A stretch of DNA of 64,000 nucleotides from Thiodubiliella sp900128405. Lineage in GTDB: Bacteria; Pseudomonadota; Gammaproteobacteria; PS1; Pseudothioglobaceae. Made by a program: the position numbers and the translations under genes. The stretch spans positions 1 through 64,000 of the forward strand of contig OY821614.1 in NCBI GenBank assembly GCA_963682085.1. The letters are read 5' to 3'. The notes beneath the pieces were generated by a model. The model made no database searches. It saw nothing but the letters and a program-made list of their open reading frames with translations, and had not been told where the DNA came from. Below, in pieces: positions 50,464 to 59,400 of this stretch (the first letter of the stretch is position 1; each line of letters starts with the position of its first letter).

Positions 50464-50868
50464 TTATTTTTCTGCCTTTATTTTCTCTTTACCAGAGATG
50501 GTGAAATCCATTGCTTTTGTTCCAACATTTAAATGATAATAATGTAGTGGTTTTTGTTTGCGCTGTTTTTGTTGCACCACACATCCAACTGCCTCAAATT
50601 CATTTTTCATCTCAATTTCATCATATTGCGTATTCAACGGCACTAAAAATTTGTTATTACCTCGTTCAATATATTGACGAAAATACAATTCCTCCTCATA
50701 ACGAATCACCGCATAAGCACGATGATGAATCCGCATGCCGGGGTCAATAATTAAAATGCAATTTTCACTAAACTCAGGTTCCATATAACTGCCTAAATTT
50801 TGCAAGGCAAACGGTTCTGAATTAGTGCCACAATTAGTTTCAAAAGTTTCTTTACTCATTTTTGACAT
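50464..50868 (-). CDS. S24/LexA-like protein lacking the catalytic Ser
   Basis: 134 aa with a LexA C-terminal-type fold: LGSYMEPEFSENCILIIDPG lines up with the G(D/S)SMEP...GDxIxVDP block, and YAVIRYEEELYFRQYIERG with the VKRL segment. At the usual catalytic Ser the sequence has Tyr (SYMEP in place of DSMEP), and no Lys sits where the catalytic Lys should be. The HTH domain is also absent. It is probably a non-cleaving structural or regulatory relative. The start overlaps mutM by 13 nt. Confidence 0.72.
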   Translation of the reverse strand: MSKMSKETFETNCGTNSEPFALQNLGSYMEPEFSENCILIIDPGMRIHHRAYAVIRYEEELYFRQYIERGNNKFLVPLNTQYDEIEMKNEFEAVGCVVQQKQRKQKPLHYYHLNVGTKAMDFTISGKEKIKAEK

Positions 50869-51665
50869 CCTTTACAATAAAATGAAGATCGCTGATTTTG
50901 TATAATTCGTGCTATTTTACCGTTGCATTTCGTGCAGTTTTCATTTTCACGCCCATACACTGACAAAGTCTGTGCGAAATATCCCGGTTTGCCATCTACA
51001 GAAGAAAAATCTTGCAAAGTTGTTCCCCCTGCTTTGATTGCCTGAGTAAGAATGTCTTTTATACATTGTGTTAACCGTGCATAGCGTTTTTTACTCACAC
51101 TGCCCGCTTTTCGCTCAGGATTAATTCCTGCACGGAACAAACTCTCGCATGCATAAATATTACCCACGCCAACCACCACTTTGCTATCCATAATAAATGC
51201 TTTAATATTCTGCTGTTTTTTGCGAGATTTTCCATATAAGTATTGTTCATCAAACAATACTTCCAGCGGTTCAACACCCAGATCGTCTAATAAAGAGTGG
51301 GTATTATCCATAGAAAATAACACCGCCCCAAATCGCCTAGGGTCATTCAAACGCATACATTTTCCATTCGTAAATACCAGTTCAAAATGGTCGTGTTTTT
51401 TGAGCGGCACAGTGCTATTCACTATTCTAATTGATCCACTCATGCCTAAATGAATAATCAGCGTTCCTGCATTGAATTTAATCAATAAATACTTTCCTCG
51501 CCGTTCAACTGCATTCACAGCCTGATTAGCCAGTGTTGTCGGTAAATGTTTGGGTATTTCCCAACGCAAATTATCCCGATATAACACAGCCTGATTAACC
51601 ACTTGGTTGATAATCAACAACTTAAGTCCTCGTTTGGTGGTTTCTACTTCAGGTAATTCTGGCAT
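50856..51665 (-). CDS. mutM: Formamidopyrimidine-DNA glycosylase MutM
   Basis: 269 aa with the N-terminal catalytic PELPEVETTKRGL, the H2TH region (VGVGNIYACESLFRAGINP), the Lys/Gly loop, and a C-terminal zinc finger (CTKCNGK ... SSFYCKGCQK). It removes 8-oxoguanine and formamidopyrimidines. All key residues are present. Confidence 0.96.
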   Translation of the reverse strand: MPELPEVETTKRGLKLLIINQVVNQAVLYRDNLRWEIPKHLPTTLANQAVNAVERRGKYLLIKFNAGTLIIHLGMSGSIRIVNSTVPLKKHDHFELVFTNGKCMRLNDPRRFGAVLFSMDNTHSLLDDLGVEPLEVLFDEQYLYGKSRKKQQNIKAFIMDSKVVVGVGNIYACESLFRAGINPERKAGSVSKKRYARLTQCIKDILTQAIKAGGTTLQDFSSVDGKPGYFAQTLSVYGRENENCTKCNGKIARIIQNQRSSFYCKGCQK

Positions 51666-51686
51666 TAGTTGTATTGGGAAAGGGTT

Positions 51687-51875
51687 TTAATTTGAGGTCT
51701 TCATACTAAATGCGAACTTCGTTCTGTCTAGCGATAACTTAAGGTTTTTATTCTGTCCTTGAGTAATCAGGGTCGGACTAGAAAGAAGATCTTCTTCAGC
51801 ATTCTTTACTCCACACGATGATGTAACAAGTATCAACAGCACTATAAAAATAAATCTAATATTGTAAATTCTCAT
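51687..51875 (-). CDS. Small putative lipoprotein
   Basis: 62 aa with an N-terminal hydrophobic segment (FIFIVLLILVTSSCGVKNAE) whose TSSC could be a lipobox, though with an atypical -3 residue. The rest is short and polar (TQGQNKNLKLSL). No family is recognised. Upstream of mutM and possibly in its operon. Confidence 0.6.
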   Translation of the reverse strand: MRIYNIRFIFIVLLILVTSSCGVKNAEEDLLSSPTLITQGQNKNLKLSLDRTKFAFSMKTSN

Positions 51876-52193
51876 TTATTTCTCTTGTTTTTTAGTTTAG
51901 TTTTTTTCATCTTACAATTTTATGAACTTGATATTATCTATCTCAATTCAAAAAAAATGCAGAAAATCTAATTCCCTATAATGGTTTCAACCAAAAAACC
52001 ATTTCACTCAACGGGCTAATATACAAAAGATAACTACATTTTGATTATATACAATAAAATTTTACTGTGTTTGTAAATATTGAGGTCTTTGTATTAACTA
52101 TCATTTTAAGGGATCATTGAAAATAATGATTGTTATTTTTGAATTGGGTTTAAGGTAAAATTATCATCAATTTAAAGCCATATCTTAAAACCC
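51876..52193. other. Intergenic region between the lipoprotein gene and nhaA
   Basis: Divergent promoters should lie here, but none is clear. At 52082 the sequence GAGGTCTTTGTATTAACTA resembles a degenerate MITE end. Near 52120-52140 a partial palindrome (AAAATAATGATTGTTATTTT) resembles AT-rich operator or Fur-type sites. Both are weak. Confidence 0.35.
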
Positions 52194-53357
52194 ATGAGTT
52201 CAATTGAAAAATTTATACAAAAAGAGTCTTCTAGTGGTATTTTGCTCATATTTGCAACCATTTTAGCACTGATATTAAGTAATACTTTTTTAGCGCCATT
52301 GTATGAGTCTTTTTTACATATTCCCGTGGAGATACGCGTTGGTGCGTTGCATTTGAATAAGTCGCTTTATCATTGGGTAAATGATGGGCTAATGAGTATA
52401 TTTTTCTTATTAATTGGTCTTGAGGTTAAAAAAGAAATGATGGGCGGGTTGCTCTCGTCTTGGGATCAAATAGCCTTGCCAGGGATTGCGGCTATAGGCG
52501 GTATGGTTATTCCAGCTGCTATCTATTTTGCCTTTAATCAAAACCATCCTATTGCACAGAATGGTTGGGCAATTCCGACAGCAACAGATATTGCCTTTGC
52601 CTTGGCAATTCTTTCTTTACTGGGCAATCGAGTGCCAGCATCGCTCAAAATATTTCTAATGGTCTTGGCTATTATTGATGATTTAGGTGCGATTGTCATT
52701 ATTGCTATTTTTTATACGGCTGACCTGTCCACTTTGTCAATTGTTATAGCGTTGGCTTCTTTGGTTATTTTGATTGTGCTTAATTGGTTTGGTGTAACAA
52801 GAAAGGCAGCTTATTTTACGGTCGGTATTGTGCTTTGGATTGCTGTGCTAAAATCAGGCGTGCATGCAACTTTAGCAGGCGTGGCATTGGCATTTACGAT
52901 TCCACTCACTGGTAAAGACGAAAATCAACTGCCCGTTTTTCCACTTGAAGAGATTGAACACAATCTACATTTTTGGGTTGCTTTTTTTATTTTACCGTTG
53001 TTTGCCTTTGTTAATGCAGGGGTAAATATCATAGATATTTCATTAACTCAAATGTCTGGAACCGTGCCATTGGGTATTATGTTGGGATTGTTTGTTGGTA
53101 AGCAGTTGGGAGTGTTTGGCTTTAGTTTTTTGGCAATAAAATTAAAATTAGCAACATTGCCTGAAGGCAGTAATTGGATGCAACTTTATGGCGTATCTGT
53201 TTTGGCAGGCATTGGATTTACTATGAGTTTATTTATTGTGTCGTTAGCCTTTAAAGATGTCAGCCTTTTTCAATACACTGATAAATTAGCGATACTTCTA
53301 GGTTCATTTGCGTCTGGTATTGTTGGTTACTTGGTTTTGAAAGCGAATAGAAAATAG
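52194..53357 (+). CDS. nhaA: Na+/H+ antiporter NhaA
   Basis: 387 aa, ~12 membrane helices. It has PTATDIAFALAILSLLGNRVP and VLAIIDDLGAIVIIAIFYT, which include the paired Asp residues that carry Na+/H+ in NhaA. The start MSSIEKFIQKESSSGILL is the family N-terminus. It expels Na+ with H+ uptake at alkaline pH. A second antiporter, NhaD, lies 1.5 kb downstream. Confidence 0.95.
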   Translation: MSSIEKFIQKESSSGILLIFATILALILSNTFLAPLYESFLHIPVEIRVGALHLNKSLYHWVNDGLMSIFFLLIGLEVKKEMMGGLLSSWDQIALPGIAAIGGMVIPAAIYFAFNQNHPIAQNGWAIPTATDIAFALAILSLLGNRVPASLKIFLMVLAIIDDLGAIVIIAIFYTADLSTLSIVIALASLVILIVLNWFGVTRKAAYFTVGIVLWIAVLKSGVHATLAGVALAFTIPLTGKDENQLPVFPLEEIEHNLHFWVAFFILPLFAFVNAGVNIIDISLTQMSGTVPLGIMLGLFVGKQLGVFGFSFLAIKLKLATLPEGSNWMQLYGVSVLAGIGFTMSLFIVSLAFKDVSLFQYTDKLAILLGSFASGIVGYLVLKANRK

Positions 53358-53412
53358 AGACCTTTTGTATAAATTATGGATGATTAGCAGTATTCAATTT
53401 TTACCAGTTTGG
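53357..53412 (-). mobile_element. MITE end fragment (copy 4, reverse orientation)
   Basis: GAGACCTTTTGTATAAATTA, then GATGATTAGC and TTCAATTTTTACCAG, match the reverse complement of the right end of the 62386 element over ~55 bp before similarity stops. It starts at the last base of the nhaA stop codon. Confidence 0.65.
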
Positions 53413-53487
53413 TAAAAAGTAGAAAAATAGCACATAATTTTAAATACCTTATTATAATAGTCAACTTTATAACAATGGAGAGAAAGT

Positions 53488-54072
53488 ATGTTTAATCGTA
53501 TTAATTTAGTGCAGTGTAAAATTGCACTTGGTTTTGTTTTAACAGCAATTGTGTTTTATGTGTTCAAAGATAATGTAGCAGAAGCTCAAAATATATCACA
53601 TTATGGTATGACAGTATGGTTGCATGTATTGGCAGGTATTGTTTGGATTGGTTTGCTATATTATTTCAACTTTGTGCAAGTACCAGCGATGGGTGCTGCA
53701 TTAGCTGATAGTGATGGACCAGGTCCAGCGGCGATTGGTAAATATGTTGCACCTCGTGCTTTGTTGTGGTTTCGTATGGCAGCGGCTACGACTTTAATTC
53801 TTGGTTTAGTGTTACTTGGCGTGCAAGGTGCTATTGGAAAGGCGTTTATGCTTAGCGCAGGATATCAAGTTATCGGTATCGGTGCATGGATGGGCACAAT
53901 CATGGCATTTAATGTATGGTTTATTATTTGGCCAAATCAGCAAAAGATTTTGGGTATGAAAGAGGCAACAGCGGAAGAAATCGCAACAGCTAAGAAAAAT
54001 GCAGCATTAGCTTCATCAATTAATGTGATTTTATCTGTGCCGATGTTGTTGACTATGATTGCATGGCATTAA
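53488..54072 (+). CDS. Four-helix membrane protein, urate-oxidase N-terminal (PuuD) like
   Basis: 194 aa with helices around residues 10-28, 42-62, 92-112 and 128-150. The motifs HVLAGIVWIGLLYYFNFVQ, PRALLWFRMAAA and WMGTIMAFNVWFIIWPNQQ are typical of the Urate_ox_N membrane domain. Here that domain stands alone, without the cytochrome c part of full PuuD. Function unknown in this short form. Ribosome site GGAGAG; terminator follows. Confidence 0.8.
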   Translation: MFNRINLVQCKIALGFVLTAIVFYVFKDNVAEAQNISHYGMTVWLHVLAGIVWIGLLYYFNFVQVPAMGAALADSDGPGPAAIGKYVAPRALLWFRMAAATTLILGLVLLGVQGAIGKAFMLSAGYQVIGIGAWMGTIMAFNVWFIIWPNQQKILGMKEATAEEIATAKKNAALASSINVILSVPMLLTMIAWH

Positions 54073-54089
54073 AATAGTTGTTTTTATTT

Positions 54090-54120
54090 AAAAAACCGAG
54101 TTTTATGCTCGGTTTTTTTT
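54090..54120 (+). terminator. Rho-independent terminator
   Basis: AAAAAACCGAG, loop TTTTATG, CTCGG and a run of eight T: a clear stem ending the PuuD-like gene. Confidence 0.93.
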
Positions 54121-54143
54121 CGTCTATTGTATAATCCGTTCTT

Positions 54144-54791
54144 ATGATAATAAGAACACCTATTTTAAAAGTTAGCGGCAAAGATGCACAAAGTTTTCTA
54201 CAAGGGCAGTTGTCGAATGATATTAACAAAATTATTGACAGCCAATGGCAGTTAAATGCTTATTGCCAACATCAGGGGCGGATTATTGCATTAATGTGGG
54301 TGCAGAAGCAGGGGGATGATTTTTATTTAGATTTTGCGTCAGATTTGAAGACGGGGGTGCAAACTCGTTTAAAGATGTTTGCTCTGAATGCTGAAGTGGT
54401 TTTTAGTGAGGTTGATAATCAAGAAAATTCTACTGAAGAAGCACAGGTAACATTAGCAACCAGTGAGAAATTTATTCCACAAGATTTAAATTTAGATATT
54501 GATGAAGTGGGCGTGAGTTTTACCAAAGGTTGTTACCCTGGGCAGGAAGTAGTGGCACGGGTGCATTATCTAGGCAAGCCGAAACGCAGGTTGTATCAAT
54601 TTGAATGTGATTTTAAGGTTAATCCATTGGATAAATTAACACTGGAAGATTCTACAAAAAATGTTGGAACGGTGCTTAATCAGGTAAAATCTTGTTTTTT
54701 TGCAGTGCTTAAAATTACCGAAAAAGACAAAACTATTTTTGTTAATAACCGATCAGTTAAGTTGCTTGAATTGGCTAATTTTTCATCATAA
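54144..54791 (+). CDS. ygfZ: YgfZ/GcvT-like folate-binding protein, shortened
   Basis: 215 aa with the signature KGCYPGQEVVARVHYLGKPK (the K-G-C-[FY]-x-G-Q-E motif) and an N-terminal VSGKDAQSFLQGQLSNDI. YgfZ acts in iron-sulfur cluster assembly/repair, for MiaB-type enzymes among others. It is about a third shorter than E. coli YgfZ (326 aa), with the middle and C-terminal parts trimmed, yet the Cys motif is intact. No frameshift is seen. Confidence 0.88.
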   Translation: MIIRTPILKVSGKDAQSFLQGQLSNDINKIIDSQWQLNAYCQHQGRIIALMWVQKQGDDFYLDFASDLKTGVQTRLKMFALNAEVVFSEVDNQENSTEEAQVTLATSEKFIPQDLNLDIDEVGVSFTKGCYPGQEVVARVHYLGKPKRRLYQFECDFKVNPLDKLTLEDSTKNVGTVLNQVKSCFFAVLKITEKDKTIFVNNRSVKLLELANFSS

Positions 54792-54818
54792 TACCTATAT
54801 TAAGATCCTTACATAAAT

Positions 54819-56195
54819 ATGAAATTTATTAAAACCTTAGCATTATTGTTGCTGACTTTCCCTGCTTTTGCAACTAGCGATTCATCTACCATTTTAGATT
54901 TAACTAGCCATTGGGTGGGTTATACGGCGTTGGCCTTGTTTGCATTAGCGTATGTTTTTGTAATGGTGGAGGAATTTACCCATTTTAGAAAGTCCAAGCC
55001 AGTTATTTTAGTGGCAGGTGTTATTTGGGGATTAATTGGTTGGATTTATGCACAGCATGGTTTGCCACATAGTGCTGAAATGGCGCTTAAACACAATATA
55101 TTAGAATATTCGGAGTTAATGTTATTTTTATTGGTGGCAATGACTTATATTGAGGCGATGCGTGAACGCAATGTGTTTGAGGCGTTGAAAGTTTGGTTGA
55201 CCAATAAGGGCTTAACATTTCGCCAGTTGTTTTGGCTAACAGGATTTTTGGCATTTTTCATCTCACCGATTGCAGATAATTTAACCACAGCATTAATTAT
55301 GGGTGCGGTGGTAATGGCGGTTGGCAAGGGAAATCCTCAGTTTGTTTCGTTGGCATTTATTAATATTGTGGTAGCGGCGAATGCGGGCGGTGCGTTCAGT
55401 CCATTTGGCGATATTACCACGCTAATGGTTTGGCAAAAAGGAGTGGTGGACTTCTCCCAATTCTTTAGTCTGTTTGTTCCGTCCTTGATTAACTTTTTGG
55501 TGCCAGCAGCAATTATGCATTTTTTCATTAAAAACGATGTGGCAACTGGTAGCAATCAGACAGTTGAGGTTAAAATTGGCGGCTTGACGATTGTTATTTT
55601 GTTTGCATTTACTGTTTTTACCGCAGTGAGTTTTTACAACTTTTTGCACTTGCCGCCAGCAATGGGCATGATGACAGGATTGAGTTATTTGATGATTGCT
55701 GCCTTCTTTATTCGTAGGGAAGAGAAGAAAACGCAAGACCAAGGTTTTGATGTATTTAAACAAGTTGCACTTGCTGAATGGGATACACTATTGTTCTTTT
55801 TTGGGGTAATTATCAGTGTTGGTGGCTTAGGTTTTATGGGGTATTTGGCACTAACTTCAGAGGTGATGTATACTTCTTTAGGTGCAACTTATGCCAATAT
55901 TTTAGTTGGTATGTTGTCGGCAATTGTTGATAATATCCCAGTGATGTTTGCGGTATTAACCATGAATCCTGATATGTCATTAGGTCAATGGTTATTAGTA
56001 ACACTCACTGCTGGCGTAGGGGGTAGTTTGCTTTCAATAGGTTCTGCTGCTGGCGTGGCGTTAATGGGTCAATCAAAAGGACTTTATACATTCGTATCAC
56101 ATTTAAAATGGATGCCAGTGATTGCATTGGGTTATATTGCCAGTATTCTAGTGCATTTATGGTGGAGCAAAGAATTGTTTAATGTGCCAATCTAA
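54819..56195 (+). CDS. nhaD: Na+/H+ antiporter NhaD
   Basis: 458 aa, 12-13 helices, with an N-terminal cleavable-looking helix (KFIKTLALLLLTFPAFA). Motifs: FFISPIADNLTTALIMGAVV, FINIVVAANAGGAFSPFGDITTLM and MLSAIVDNIPVMFAV, the NhaD/ArsB-type ion-binding regions. Typical of marine and haloalkaliphilic bacteria. coaX overlaps its 3' end by 14 nt. Confidence 0.93.
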   Translation: MKFIKTLALLLLTFPAFATSDSSTILDLTSHWVGYTALALFALAYVFVMVEEFTHFRKSKPVILVAGVIWGLIGWIYAQHGLPHSAEMALKHNILEYSELMLFLLVAMTYIEAMRERNVFEALKVWLTNKGLTFRQLFWLTGFLAFFISPIADNLTTALIMGAVVMAVGKGNPQFVSLAFINIVVAANAGGAFSPFGDITTLMVWQKGVVDFSQFFSLFVPSLINFLVPAAIMHFFIKNDVATGSNQTVEVKIGGLTIVILFAFTVFTAVSFYNFLHLPPAMGMMTGLSYLMIAAFFIRREEKKTQDQGFDVFKQVALAEWDTLLFFFGVIISVGGLGFMGYLALTSEVMYTSLGATYANILVGMLSAIVDNIPVMFAVLTMNPDMSLGQWLLVTLTAGVGGSLLSIGSAAGVALMGQSKGLYTFVSHLKWMPVIALGYIASILVHLWWSKELFNVPI

Positions 56196-56784
56196 TTTAT
56201 GGGTGGATATTGGCAACAGTAGTGTGGATTGGGAGATTGGCAGTTGTTATGATAGCGTTGATATTAAAGATTTTCAACCTAGCGTCATACCACAACACCA
56301 AACCAGCACTATAGCTTGTGTGGCAAATCATCAACTTATTCAGCATTTTTCCAATCCAACTATTGTTAAACCTAAGTCTTACAAGGATTTGGTTTTTGAT
56401 TATAATTTGGAGCAATTAGGTGTTGACCGTTTTTTAGGGCTTGTGGCAGGATATGAAAAATATCCCGAACAAGATTTTATGTTAGTGGGTATTGGCACAT
56501 TTGTTACCATTGATTATGTGCAAAATAATCGGCATATTGATGGTGGCATTGCACCGGGGCTTTATCAATTACAAAAGTGTAAAGCCTTTGTGGGTAATGA
56601 CAGTCAAAAGTCGTGGCGAATGGGGACGGAAAATATGTTGCGTGATACTATTGAAAAGCATTGTGATGCGTTTAATGGTAAGATTTTAATCACGGGCGGT
56701 GGGCAGACGATAGTTGATATTAAGCAAGCGGAATATTATCAAAATTTAGTGATAACAGGATTAAAGGAAATAGATGAAAAATAG
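56182..56784 (+). CDS. coaX: Type III pantothenate kinase CoaX, short form
   Basis: 200 aa of the ASKHA fold: VDIGNSSVDWEIG (phosphate-1), LEQLGVDRFLGLVAGYEK, and VGIGTFVTIDYVQNNRHIDGGIAPG (with the Asp and the substrate loop). It phosphorylates pantothenate, the first step of coenzyme A synthesis. Slightly short for CoaX (usually ~240-255). Overlaps nhaD and trpS on either side. Confidence 0.88.
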   Translation: MCQSNLWVDIGNSSVDWEIGSCYDSVDIKDFQPSVIPQHQTSTIACVANHQLIQHFSNPTIVKPKSYKDLVFDYNLEQLGVDRFLGLVAGYEKYPEQDFMLVGIGTFVTIDYVQNNRHIDGGIAPGLYQLQKCKAFVGNDSQKSWRMGTENMLRDTIEKHCDAFNGKILITGGGQTIVDIKQAEYYQNLVITGLKEIDEK

Positions 56785-57970
56785 AGTTTTATCAGGAATG
56801 AGACCAACAGGGCAACTACATTTGGGTCATTATCATGGTGTTTTAAAAAATTGGTTAGCATTACAAAACGAGTATGATTCCTATTTTTTTGTTGCTGATT
56901 GGCATGCATTTACGACACATTATTCCGATAAGATTGACCTTGAATTTAATGTTACTGAAATGGTGGTTGATTGGCTAGCGGCAGGTATCAATCCAAATAC
57001 TTCAACGATTTTTGTGCAATCAAAAGTGCCAGAGCATGCAGAGTTACATTTGCTATTATCTATGATTACACCTTTACCTTGGTTAGAGCGTGTGCCATCG
57101 TATAAGGATCAGCAAGAAAAATTAAAAACCAAAGATTTGGGTACTTATGGTTTTTTAGGCTACCCACTTTTGCAAAGTTCAGATATTCTTATTTATAAGG
57201 CAGGCTTAGTGCCTGTGGGCGAAGACCAAGTGGCACATATTGAGCTTACTCGTGAAGTGGCAAGGCGTTTTAATCATGTGTATGGACGAGAGGCTGATTT
57301 TGAAGAAAAAGCAGAGATTGCCATTACTAAAATGGGTAAAAAGCAAGCCAAGTCTTATCGCTCATTGCGTAAAACTTATCAAGAAACAGGCGACATTGAA
57401 GCACTAAATAAAGCACAAGCCTTGCTAAAAGAGCAACAAAATATTACCCTTGGCGATAGAGAAAGATTATTGGGTTATATTGAAGGGATTGGCAAAATTA
57501 TCTTACCTGAACCAAAATCATTATTAACAAAAGCCTCAAAAATGCCGGGTTTAGACGGGCAAAAAATGAGTAAATCTTATGGCAATACCATTTCTTTGCG
57601 GGACACCAAAATAGAAATTGAAACCAAAGTTAGGCGTATGCCAACCGACCCAGCACGAATAAAATTGACCGATGTGGGCGACCCGAAAAAATGCCCAGTA
57701 TGGCAACTACACGAAATATATTCAGATGAGCAAACTTGCGATTGGGTAAAAGACAGTTGCACCCACGCAAAAATAGGCTGTGTTGAATGCAAGCAACCAG
57801 TGATTAACAGTATTCAGGCAGAATTATTGCCAATTCAAGATCGCATTGCCACCTATCAATCAGACCCTAAACTGATTAGCCAAATTATTCATGAAGGCTC
57901 TGAAAAAGCGCGTAGCATTGCTCAAGAAACGATGGCAGAAGTGCGTGAAGTTATGGGAATTACTTATTAA
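56774..57970 (+). CDS. trpS: Tryptophan-tRNA ligase TrpS
   Basis: 398 aa with SGMRPTGQLHLGHYHGVL (HLGH = HIGH motif) and PGLDGQKMSKSYGN (KMSKS). An insertion of about 50 residues between ~175 and ~235 and a long C-terminal region give the longer bacterial form. It overlaps the end of coaX by 11 nt, so the nhaD-coaX-trpS genes are probably one transcript. Confidence 0.95.
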   Translation: MKNRVLSGMRPTGQLHLGHYHGVLKNWLALQNEYDSYFFVADWHAFTTHYSDKIDLEFNVTEMVVDWLAAGINPNTSTIFVQSKVPEHAELHLLLSMITPLPWLERVPSYKDQQEKLKTKDLGTYGFLGYPLLQSSDILIYKAGLVPVGEDQVAHIELTREVARRFNHVYGREADFEEKAEIAITKMGKKQAKSYRSLRKTYQETGDIEALNKAQALLKEQQNITLGDRERLLGYIEGIGKIILPEPKSLLTKASKMPGLDGQKMSKSYGNTISLRDTKIEIETKVRRMPTDPARIKLTDVGDPKKCPVWQLHEIYSDEQTCDWVKDSCTHAKIGCVECKQPVINSIQAELLPIQDRIATYQSDPKLISQIIHEGSEKARSIAQETMAEVREVMGITY

Positions 57971-58007
57971 TATTTGTGTAATTTTTTTTACTAATTGTTA
58001 ATTATGT

Positions 58008-58013
58008 TATAAT
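58008..58013 (+). promoter_or_regulatory. Possible -10 box upstream of the DUF4760-like gene
   Basis: TATAAT lies 52 bp before the leader ATG. A good -35 box is lacking (TTTTTA at about 17 bp). Confidence 0.35.
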
Positions 58014-58065
58014 GCTAACCTGATTTACATTAATTATTTAGTTAAAAACATACAAGGAGGGAATA

Positions 58066-58101
58066 ATGATTATTTTTCAAGAGGGTTCAAATGGGTTATA
58101 G
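58066..58101 (+). other. 11-codon leader ORF overlapping the next gene start
   Basis: AAGGAGGG precedes an ATG at 58066 that encodes MIIFQEGSNGL and then TAG. The real gene begins at 58091 inside it in another frame, so translation of the leader may control or couple that of the gene. Similar in layout to the leader at 24261. Confidence 0.5.
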
Positions 58102-58573
58102 TTCTTTAATGGAATTAGACAATCAAATAACTTTTCAAATTATACAAACAGCCACTTTAATAGTGGCTGTTTTCGTTGCGTGGATTTCAATTAAAAAACA
58201 AAGAGAAACTATTAAAAAAGACAAAACTATCGGCTTATTAATGAAAGATTTGGAAGATGATTTTTTAACAGATGGCTTGAAAATACTAAGAAAAATAGAT
58301 GAAGAGTATCGTATTGAAGATTTTGCCAAATTAAGTAAAAAAAATTCCAAAGAAGCAATTGCTATCAGAAACCTATTGAATTATTATGAAATTATTGGTG
58401 TCGGCATAGAATCTGATATTTATGACATAACAATGATAAAAGATGCGCAAAAAACTATGATTATTCGCATTTACGAGCAGGCAGAACCTTTTATTATTCG
58501 CTCTAGGCAAGTAGATAATAACGCCGATTTATGGATAAAGTTTCAAGGCCTAATTGATATTTTAAGGAGATAA
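58091..58573 (+). CDS. DUF4760-like membrane-anchored protein
   Basis: 160 aa with one N-terminal helix (QIIQTATLIVAVFVAWISI), then a cytoplasmic helical domain with IRNLLNYYEIIGVGIESDIY, the recognisable DUF4760 motif. Function unknown. It ends 5 bp before the TTG start of rluB; a second possible ATG at 58109 would trim six residues. Confidence 0.75.
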   Translation: MGYSSLMELDNQITFQIIQTATLIVAVFVAWISIKKQRETIKKDKTIGLLMKDLEDDFLTDGLKILRKIDEEYRIEDFAKLSKKNSKEAIAIRNLLNYYEIIGVGIESDIYDITMIKDAQKTMIIRIYEQAEPFIIRSRQVDNNADLWIKFQGLIDILRR

Positions 58574-58578
58574 TTCTT

Positions 58579-59310
58579 TTGGAAAGATTACAAAAATTAA
58601 TTGCTACAGCAGGTTACGGTTCTCGTCGTTGGGCAGAACGCTTGATTGAGCAAGGGCGTATTGAGGTTAATAATAAAACTGCCAGTATTGGCGATAAAGC
58701 TGAAATTACGGATATGGTCAAAATTGACGGGCGAAAAATTGATCTTGCACGCTATAAAGAGGAAGAAACTAAGGTTATTATTCTGAATAAACAAGCAGGC
58801 TTTATTTGCTCCACAAAAGATAAAGAAGGGCGTGAAAGCGTTTTCAGTTTGCTACCTAAAGAATCTCGCTGGGTAATGGTGGGGCGTTTAGATTTAAACA
58901 CATCGGGTTTGTTGTTGTTTACCAACAATGGCGATTTAGCCAATAAACTTATGCACCCAAGTTCTGAAATTGACCGAGAATATGCGGTTAGAGTATTGGG
59001 AAAAGTTGAGCAAGAGGATTTACGACAATTGACAGATGGCATTGAATTAGACGATGGTTTTGCCAAATTTTTCCGTGTGTCTGTTGGCGGCGGGCAGGGG
59101 GCAAATCGCTGGTATAAAGTAGTGCTAAAAGAAGGGCGAAAACGAGAAGTACGCCGCTTATGGGAAGCATTAGGTTTTAAAGTATCACGCTTAATTCGTA
59201 TCCGTTTTGGTGAAATTCGCCTACCCGATAAACTCAAGGCAAACCACTATGATTATCTCAAACCCGGACAAGTAAAATTGTTATTAGATGCGGTTAATTT
59301 GAAAGGCTAA
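58579..59310 (+). CDS. rluB: 23S rRNA pseudouridine(2605) synthase RluB
   Basis: 243 aa with an S4 domain (MERLQKLIATAGYGSRRWAE; TTG start with AAGGAGA 8 nt upstream). The catalytic GRLDLNTSGLLLFTNNGDLA carries the Asp, and GRKREVRRLWEALG is typical of RluB/E/F. It lacks the long charged C-terminal tail often seen in RluB. Convergent with the regulator gene. Confidence 0.92.
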   Translation: MERLQKLIATAGYGSRRWAERLIEQGRIEVNNKTASIGDKAEITDMVKIDGRKIDLARYKEEETKVIILNKQAGFICSTKDKEGRESVFSLLPKESRWVMVGRLDLNTSGLLLFTNNGDLANKLMHPSSEIDREYAVRVLGKVEQEDLRQLTDGIELDDGFAKFFRVSVGGGQGANRWYKVVLKEGRKREVRRLWEALGFKVSRLIRIRFGEIRLPDKLKANHYDYLKPGQVKLLLDAVNLKG

Positions 59311-59350
59311 AATGAATAATGTGGTGTTTATAATTACTTAAATATCAACT

Positions 59351-59392
59351 GTAAAAATATCTACTACTTATTGATAATATAGATATTTTTAC
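59351..59392. terminator. Bidirectional hairpin between convergent genes
   Basis: A 13-bp perfect inverted repeat, GTAAAAATATCTA and TAGATATTTTTAC, with a 16-nt loop. AT-rich, but placed between two convergent genes, where a shared terminator is expected. Confidence 0.6.
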
Positions 59393-59400
59393 GGATGATT

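Noticed and set aside
52120..52140. Fur-type operator upstream of nhaA
   Set aside because: The AT-rich palindrome is too weak, and the context gives no iron link; kept only as a note in the intergenic entry.
58752..59237. 161-aa minus-strand ORF opposite rluB
   Set aside because: It is a shadow of the well-supported rluB reading frame with no domain or ribosome site.
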